Part shown: positions 61,158-64,000 of the stretch, piece after piece
Position numbering within the stretch: the first letter of the stretch is position 1
Layout: every line of letters begins with the position of its first letter
Source of the DNA: Omphalotus guepiniiformis
Lineage: Eukaryota; Basidiomycota; Agaricomycetes; Agaricales; Omphalotaceae
Direction: 5' to 3'
Assembly (NCBI GenBank): GCA_028554645.1
Contig: JAQOOI010000063.1
Location: 806,001-870,000, forward strand
DNA length: 64,000 nt
Program-made: the position numbers and the translations under genes
The notes under the pieces: generated by a model
The model's input: only the letters and a program-made list of their open reading frames with translations
Told to the model about the DNA's origin: nothing
Database searches by the model: none

Positions 61158-61913
61158 ATGGCTGCTCTGTCTTTTGATGAAACACCAATTCTGTCGTATC
61201 TGGGTATAATAGAGAAAGACAGTAATCATGGACCCTCGCCAACCAACGACCCCGTCGAGTTCCTACTTTTACATCTCCATCGACTTCCGCCCCATTTACT
61301 GCTGAAATTCTCCTTGATAACGACACCGAAACAGCGAACGGTTATTCCAGCTATACGGAATCGGCGCCTCGAATACCTCAATTCCAAACCTACCGAACTA
61401 TCTTTCTCATCCGCACGTCACACTTGGCCTACCCTGTGGCCAGGTAGGGAACGTCGTGGAGCAGAGGAAGGAAACGAAGAAAAGCAGTGGGCGGAAACTG
61501 AGTTCTTGCAAGGCATGACAAAACATGTCAGAAAAATTGGTACTCTTCTCGGTGGATATGAAGAAGAGAGAGAAGCTGAACGCGTGAGGACCTTGAGGAG
61601 GGAGGAAACAGTCGTCGAACAAGATGAGTTTGTTCCAGAGGAGGACGATGACAGTGATGAAGACGATGCTGTCGACCTTAGTACAATTGAAGAGGATGCA
61701 GAAATAGAAAAGCAGGCTGAATTTGAGCGATTGATTCAAGACCGATTTATTTACGGTCTTCTTGATGTACGTCTTCCTACTTTTCTTGGAGCAGCTGTCT
61801 AACGCTGCTTGCAGCGAATCGATTACGATAAGGTAGATTGGGATGACTCGTTAGATGCAGACAATGACCGGGAAATGGAAGAACGATGGTTTGATGAGGA
61901 GGATGAAGATTGA
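61158..61913 (+). CDS. CCDC97-like (DUF2052) protein
   Basis: Two exons (61158-61766, 61815-61913) give 235 aa. Key stretch: HTWPTLWPGRERRGAEEG, then EEKQWAETEFLQGMTKHVRKIGTLLGGYEEEREAERVRTLRR, followed by an acidic EEDDDSDEDDAVDLSTIEED run and the C-terminal IDYDKVDWDDSLDADNDREMEERWFDEEDED. The Y-E-E-E-R-E-A-E-R helix and the final F/W-D-x-E-E motif match the remembered CCD97-like C-terminal domain; human CCDC97 is associated with the U2 snRNP/SF3B. The start at 61158 is the first Met in frame with a normal N-terminus (MAALSFDETPILSYL). Family assignment is from memory. Confidence 0.75.
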
Positions 61914-62142
61914 GTTGACGACTTTAGCCAGGGAGAGATTCCTAGAATTTTGGGCGAAGGTAGGCGATATGATATGTTCGAATTCATAGTACAGTGAATA
62001 GTTATGTAGAAGTCTCTAACATTTTCTGAGAATTTTATGAGAGTTCAATTGAGTATCGGTGAATCAACGAGCTGTGGCGGGGATTTCCGAGTGAGTAGCC
62101 TTGTTAGGACTCGAGACTATGACCGCGTAAGAACCTACCCTC

Positions 62143-64000
62143 ATGTCCTCTGCGCGACTTTCACCTCACACTATCGACACATCAAAGTCACAGAGCAAGA
62201 AAAGAAAAAATATCGAGCGAAATATTTCTGACTCTGAGCCGGATGCTGAGGTTGAAGTCGCGAAGGAGAAGTCGAAAAAGAAGCGAAAATCAGCTCACGA
62301 AGAGTCGGTAGACGTTCAGCAGACTGCTGAGGGGCATCAGAAAAAGAAAAAGTCGAAGAAGCATGACGCCGTGCCCTCAGCTGAAAGTGCTGGCCAGGAG
62401 GAGACTCAGATATCCACCGCAGACTTTCTTTCTGCCATTGTAGCCGCTGCTACAGCAACTTCTTCGAGTTCCGATCCTTCTTCGAGCTCTCAATGGGCCG
62501 GTCCTTCGACTTCGGCAGCCCCTTCAGCAATGGGACTATCCCCTGCTCATCTTTTGAACGCTGCGACTACAGCAACAGGGCAGAGTGGCGCTTTCTCCGG
62601 TGATACTTCAAGTGAATCTGTCCTCCGTGCTTTACAGGATCTGGACATATCCAAAATTACGAACGTCTTGAGAGCTTTAGGGGAGGCTCAAAATGCTGCT
62701 GCGATTAACCCACAAGATCCTCTCGCCTCTTTTGCTTCGCTTACTCCCCACACTCCTGTAAATGTTGCACTTATTACCCAACTCATGCATCAAGAGCCTC
62801 CGCCACTCGGACAAAAACCAGTTTCCGCAGGCAGGATCTTGGGAAAGAGAGCTGCAGATAGACCAGAGCGTCCGTCCGACCAGGCTATTGAGAATTACAA
62901 TAACTTAGAGGATGCGCACCTCCTAGCGACGAAGTGGTTGAGTGCCGGTAAATTGGCGGAACTAGCGAAGACCAGAGGTGTGTTCTGGCATTGTCACATA
63001 CTTCAAGTGTTCTTATAGTCACTCGTTAGGTCTCGTGTACAAGAAAGGCAAATTCTCTGCCATCGAGGAACAGCAGCTCAACAATGCGATAGAACACTAC
63101 GCTGTAGTGAGTATCTTCTGCTTTCTCTTTGTTCCATTACTGAGTTTGCTTTCTTTAGGCAAAACAGCTCACACACGACCAACTCACCGCAGTTATCTTC
63201 CCAAGCGACGAGAGATCAAAGGATAATTCCTTCTGGTCTGAGATCAGTGGGTCCATCACCCTGATCTGTATTCTCTCTCATGTTGACCTTTTCTATATAG
63301 CTGCAGCTGTTCCACAACGCCCAATTATAGCTGTCTACCACCATGTTCGGAGGACACATCATCCGCTGAAAAACCAAGGTAGATGGCTGCCTGCGGAGGA
63401 TGATAAACTCAGACAGTGCGTGTTCGGTACACCCCTAAACTTCGCATCTAACGGTGGTATTGAAGAGCTGTGGCTACTCTGGGTCAGCAATGGGAGAAAG
63501 TGAGTTTGCTAGTTGGCCGTCGAGCACCAGATTGTCGCGACCGCTATCGGAATCATATTGCCGGACGCGAGCATCGCGTGTCAGGTGTGATTTCACTTGC
63601 AATCTCTTTCATCAGCGACTTATCTAGCTTTGTCAGGAGCATGGGCACCTGAAGAGGAGGAAGAGCTATCACGCATTGTTCAAGAAATGACAGTCAAGCA
63701 AGGAGGATCTCTTGACGACGAAGTATTTTGGGGTACTGTGAGCGACCTTATGGGCAACAAGCGTAGCAGGCAACAATGCCGTATCAAATGGTGATTACTA
63801 TGCTACTCCTCTTACAATTGCTTGATTATAATTCGCCTTAGGACCGATTCACTAAGCAAACGAGTCAAGTTAGATGGTAAACATCCTCGATGGAGTAACC
63901 AAGACGCATACATCCTCATCCACAAGTGAGCAACTATACATTCTTTTGGTGTCCATCAGTACTCAATATACTCTATTCAAGACTGGATTCTTTGCGTGTT
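62143..64000 (+). CDS. Myb-repeat DNA-binding protein, Reb1/TTF1-like (3' end cut by window)
   Basis: Exon 1 (62143-62977) encodes a basic, disordered N-terminus (SQSKKRKN, KEKSKKKRKSAHEES, HQKKKKSKKH) with Ala/Ser-rich low complexity. Exon 2 (63030-63106) starts the DNA-binding region (GLVYKKGKFSAIEEQQLNNAI). Later exons give Myb/SANT repeats with spaced tryptophans: GRWLPAEDDKLRQAVATLGQQWEKVS with APDCRDRYRNHIAG, then SGAWAPEEEEELSRIV and CRIKWTDSLSKRVK, and a further HPRWSNQDAYILIHK at the edge. This resembles Reb1/TTF-I, which bind rDNA terminators and stop RNA polymerase I, and the related telomere/mating factors. The gene runs past 64000, so the C-terminus is missing. Confidence 0.83.

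Overview
The window looks like nuclear DNA of a filamentous basidiomycete, most likely an Agaricomycete. Genes are dense (about one per 1.8 kb, on both strands), almost all are split by many short introns of about 48-66 nt with GT-AG ends, and the proteins are eukaryotic housekeeping families plus fungal-only ones (glycan-anchored Ser/Thr-rich wall protein, VTC1, exocyst, a P450, PAF-acetylhydrolase-like enzymes). I rebuilt exon structures by hand, requiring GT-AG (or a stated exception), a continuous reading frame and agreement with the remembered shape of each family. For most genes the exon lengths add up to a whole number of codons. No rRNA, tRNA, CRISPR array or mobile element was recognised.

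Layout. 0.4-6 kb: a coiled-coil protein with a fungal C-terminal domain, an ACMSD-like amidohydrolase convergent with quinolinate phosphoribosyltransferase, and a predicted GPI-anchored wall protein. 6.7-13.2 kb: Gemin2-like snRNP assembly factor divergent from a basic nuclear protein, a four-helix membrane protein, a small basic protein and a dual-specificity phosphatase. 13.2-15.1 kb: the largest apparently gene-free stretch. 15.2-20.5 kb: ARF1, exocyst SEC15 and a HAD sugar/glycerol phosphatase. 20.8-24.7 kb: two alpha-tubulin genes in tandem. 25.1-35 kb: a hormone-sensitive-lipase-type hydrolase, CPSF100/CFT2 and a cytochrome P450. 35.2-43.7 kb: glutaminyl-tRNA synthetase, an acidic/Ser-rich anchored protein, a GRR1-type F-box/LRR protein and a small fungal protein. 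43.8-51 kb: LSm3 divergent from U1-C, VTC1, SWC4/DMAP1 and an AAA ATPase. 51.5-64 kb: beta-mannosidase, PAF-acetylhydrolase-like enzyme, NatA catalytic subunit NAA10, a DUF676-like hydrolase, a zinc-finger protein, a CCDC97-like protein and a Myb/Reb1-like protein cut by the window end.

How genes relate. There is no operon logic, but several pairs share short divergent promoters (Gemin2-like with its neighbour, 113 bp; LSm3 with U1-C, 94 bp; GRR1-like with its neighbour, 116 bp; zinc finger with CCDC97-like, 155 bp). RNA processing is well represented (Gemin2, LSm3, U1-C, CFT2), as are secretion and cytoskeleton (ARF1, SEC15, two alpha-tubulins). The strongest leads are structural: a tandem tubulin pair in which one copy lacks exactly three 3' introns, two GC-AG introns (one next to a 16-nt microexon that builds a hydrolase oxyanion-hole motif), several microexons of 10-16 nt, and two introns lying between short direct repeats, one of which leaves a P450 out of frame.
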